This document shows positions 31,645 to 33,472 of a stretch of 33,472 nucleotides of DNA, one piece after another. Positions within the stretch are counted from its first letter, which is position 1. Every line of letters starts with the position of its first letter. Both the position numbers and the translations under genes were made by a program. The stretch is from Holophagales bacterium (lineage in GTDB: Bacteria; Acidobacteriota; Thermoanaerobaculia; Multivoradales; Multivoraceae): the NCBI GenBank assembly GCA_009837085.1, contig VXUF01000139.1, forward strand, positions 32,388-65,859, given 5' to 3'. A model generated the notes under the pieces. That model saw nothing but the letters and a program-made list of their open reading frames with translations. It did not search any database and was not told the origin of the DNA.

Positions 31645-32724
31645 CTACTGCCCGGCTTCCCACGCCCGCACCCTGCGGTTCGCCTCGTCGAAGATGCGCT
31701 CGTAGTTCCCGATCGTGATTGCGTGCAGTGTCGGTTCGCTGAGCCGGTCCCAGAGCGGCGCGTAGTCGCGCCACGTCTTGAAGTACCCGTCCCGGCCGCG
31801 CGGCGCAACGGAATCCGTCCCGAACAGGAAGCGGTCCGGATGGCGTTCGAGCAGCGCGGTCCAGGCATCAAGCGAGGTTTCGTCGCGCACGATGTACTTG
31901 GCCACCTCGTCCCAGGACAGGTCGCAGTGCACATGGGAGAATGCCTCGTCGGAGAGCAGAGCGTCGAGCAGTTCCACATGGTCCGCGGCGGGCGCCACGA
32001 ACCGGCCCAGCCCGGTATGGGCCCAGATGATCGTGGCGTCGGAGTGGGCGCGGAAGAACTCCCGCACGGGCTCCAGGTGAACGGGCTCCTGCGCCTCCGT
32101 GGGCAGCACGACGTCGACGTCGTTGTGGAAGATGACCACGAGGCCTACCTCGGCGGCGAAGTCGAGAACGCGGTCCAGCGCCGGATTCCGCAGACTGGCC
32201 GTGTGGCCGAGGATCTTCGAGGTCACGAACTCCTTGTGGATCGAGAACTCCCCGATTCCCGAGAAGACGCCGGGGTAGTGCTCCAGCACGCGGCGAATGT
32301 GATCCGCGGCGTACATGTCCGTCGGGTTGAAGCCCGTGATCATCGGGTCGAAGCGCGCCTGGTCCTCCGCCGGCAGCAACTGATACTCCTCGGCGATGAT
32401 CGCGTCGACGAAGGAGTAGTAGTAGAGAGCCGAATCCGAGTGCAGATAGTAGTCCGGCGCCCGGTCGCCCGACTCGAAGTAGTCCCACTTCTGCTGCAAC
32501 GGGATGCCGAAGACCGCCGTGCGGCCCACGTCCTTCGCCGCGATCTCCAGGAACTCGCTGAGCGTGATGCCCCGCTGGACGTAGTTCGTCAGGTGGAAGT
32601 GGGCGTCGTGGAACAGGGGCCGCTTCAGTGCCCCGCCCGACTCCTCTGGCTGTTGGGACCAACCGGCCCAAACTCCGGCGATCGACAGCAAGACGCAGAG
32701 CGCCGCAGCCGCGGCATTCTTCAC
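31645..32724 (-). CDS. Exported amidohydrolase-2 family metal-dependent hydrolase
   Basis: This 359-residue TIM-barrel hydrolase begins with a signal peptide ('AAAALCVLLSIAGVWAGWSQ'). Metal-site features in order: HxH in 'FHDAHFHLTN', 'GIGEFSIHKEF', histidines in 'LVVIFHNDVDVV' and 'TIIWAHTGLG', and the final Asp in 'RFLFGTDSVAP'. Such enzymes cleave C-N, C-C or other bonds in small molecules, here probably in the periplasm. The substrate is unknown. GTG 32724 is chosen because GAGGGA lies eight bases upstream and the signal peptide follows; a start at 32766 would be charged and overlap the transporter gene's end region. It follows the ammonium transporter by 52 bases, and the CmcJ-like gene comes next. 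Confidence 0.88.
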   Translation of the reverse strand: MKNAAAAALCVLLSIAGVWAGWSQQPEESGGALKRPLFHDAHFHLTNYVQRGITLSEFLEIAAKDVGRTAVFGIPLQQKWDYFESGDRAPDYYLHSDSALYYYSFVDAIIAEEYQLLPAEDQARFDPMITGFNPTDMYAADHIRRVLEHYPGVFSGIGEFSIHKEFVTSKILGHTASLRNPALDRVLDFAAEVGLVVIFHNDVDVVLPTEAQEPVHLEPVREFFRAHSDATIIWAHTGLGRFVAPAADHVELLDALLSDEAFSHVHCDLSWDEVAKYIVRDETSLDAWTALLERHPDRFLFGTDSVAPRGRDGYFKTWRDYAPLWDRLSEPTLHAITIGNYERIFDEANRRVRAWEAGQ

Positions 32725-32776
32725 TCCGCGGTCCCTCGGTGAACTGTCCCGCGACCGTCCGGCCACGCCCGGGAGA

Positions 32777-33472
32777 CTACTCGCCTGCCGACTCTCTCGC
32801 GTGCTCCTGCGCCGCCTTGGCGGCCTCCATGTCGTCCTCGTCCGGCATCAGGATGAACTCGGGATAGGACTCGATGCCCAGTTCGGTCATGTCCTGACCG
32901 AGTTCCTCGACTTCCGCCGAAACACGTACGCCGATCGTCCTGTCGAGCACCCACCACAGCAGCATGGACGTTCCGAAGGCGAAGACGCCGACCGCCACGA
33001 TTCCGATGACCTGGTTCACGAAGTTGCCACCGGCGGCGATGCAGACGGCGAGCGTCCCCCAGATGCCGGCGAAGAGGTGAACCGGAACGGCGCCGACGAC
33101 ATCGTCCAGCTTCATCCGCTCGAGCAGCTTCATGCCGGCGACGGTGACCACGCCGCCGACCGCGCCGATCAGAAGCGCCCAGTGGTGACCGACCAGGTCC
33201 GGCCCGGCGGTGACGCCGACTAGTCCCCCGAGCGCTCCGTTCAGAACCGCCAGCAGGTCCACCCTACCCAGCAACGGCCGCGAAACAACCAGAGCGGCGA
33301 CGACACCGGCGGCGGCGCCGAGGTTCGTGTTGATCAGCAGGTTGCCCATCGCCGTCGCGTCGGCTGCACCGCCAAGCGCGAGCTGAGAACCGCCGTTGAA
33401 GCCGAACCAGCCCATCCACAGGATGAAGACACCGAGGGTGACGATCGGGACGTTCGAGGGCGGGGTCCCCTT
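32777..33472 (-). CDS. amtB: Ammonium transporter (5' end outside window)
   Basis: The gene runs off the window; the visible part is the C-terminal 231 residues. Seen: 'VTLGVFILWMGWFGFNGGSQ', 'AMGNLLINTNLGAAAGVVAA', 'GALGGLVGVTAGPDLVGHHW', 'LDDVVGAVPVHLFAGIWGTL' with the conserved pore-lining histidine in 'VGAVPVHLF', and 'SMLLWWVLDRTIGVRVSAEV'. The C-terminal tail 'ELGQDMTELGIESYPEF' is the Amt regulatory tail (usual GLD..EHGE.AY), followed by a 27-residue acidic extension that is not conserved. Amt proteins form trimers in the inner membrane and import ammonium. No glnK is visible. The downstream amidohydrolase and CmcJ-like genes follow on the same strand. Confidence 0.92.
   Translation of the reverse strand, partial: KGTPPSNVPIVTLGVFILWMGWFGFNGGSQLALGGAADATAMGNLLINTNLGAAAGVVAALVVSRPLLGRVDLLAVLNGALGGLVGVTAGPDLVGHHWALLIGAVGGVVTVAGMKLLERMKLDDVVGAVPVHLFAGIWGTLAVCIAAGGNFVNQVIGIVAVGVFAFGTSMLLWWVLDRTIGVRVSAEVEELGQDMTELGIESYPEFILMPDEDDMEAAKAAQEHARESAGE

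Noticed and set aside
29908..32742. A very long open frame on the + strand opposite the oxygenase and amidohydrolase genes
   Set aside because: It has no recognisable motif, is rich in Arg/Val/Gly/Pro and runs antisense to well-recognised genes. High GC produces such frames by lowering stop-codon frequency.

Overview
The window is a gene-dense, GC-rich stretch of bacterial chromosome with 26 protein-coding loci. Two are cut by the window ends and one carries an internal stop codon. I see no tRNA, rRNA, CRISPR array, insertion sequence, phage gene or plasmid gene. The mix of content suggests an aerobic, Gram-negative heterotroph with a large secretome: a secreted PQQ dehydrogenase, two sulfatases, a propeller/HEAT/cytochrome c protein, a Sdh1-type succinate dehydrogenase, and a recurring C-terminal secretome domain ending in a 'GLFWFF...KVLDG' core. 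I infer Acidobacteriota (Thermoanaerobaculia-like) from memory of similar proteins. There is no rRNA here to confirm it, and another deep GC-rich phylum is possible.

Layout. 1-3.1 kb: end of a DUF1801 gene, an enoyl-CoA hydratase/isomerase, and a PQQ dehydrogenase in one + strand run. 3.1-5.4 kb: a nitroreductase (-) and a secreted TPR protein (+), flanked on both sides by copies of a structured palindromic repeat placed in gaps between convergent genes. 5.4-8.8 kb: a three-gene succinate dehydrogenase operon (-). 8.95-11.0 kb: a secreted M14 zinc carboxypeptidase interrupted by one in-frame TAA. 11.0-15.4 kb: MATE exporter, DUF72 protein, primary sigma factor rpoD and a small ribbon-helix-helix regulator (all -). 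15.4-17.5 kb: an SPFH membrane protein (-) and a sugar-kinase-like phosphotransferase (+), separated by a 30-bp dyad. 17.5-20.6 kb: a spondin-domain protein and a membrane-anchored protein (-), bolA (+) and a 1-Cys peroxiredoxin (-). 20.8-24.7 kb: two type I sulfatases (+) around an AroH-type chorismate mutase (-). 24.7-27.6 kb: a large secreted propeller/HEAT/cytochrome c protein (-). 27.7-30.4 kb: a Tm-1-like (UPF0261) protein and a cytochrome c-PhoD-like fusion (+). 30.4-33.5 kb: a CmcJ/NvfI-family oxygenase, an exported amidohydrolase and an ammonium transporter (-).

How they fit. Housekeeping genes (rpoD, sdhABC, bolA, peroxiredoxin, aroH) are mixed with secreted catabolic and redox enzymes. 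The sulfatases, the N-acetylhexosamine-kinase-like protein and the PQQ and cytochrome c proteins are compatible with oxidising and desulfating external glycans or other organics, but no complete pathway is visible.

The strongest unusual signals are: (1) a cytochrome c-PhoD fusion whose phosphatase half is well preserved but has lost the residues expected to bind metal; (2) a structured palindromic element present twice in gaps between convergent genes; (3) a C-terminal domain shared by two unrelated secreted proteins; (4) a helically phased dyad upstream of the SPFH/ribbon-helix-helix pair; (5) the single TAA inside the otherwise intact M14 peptidase.
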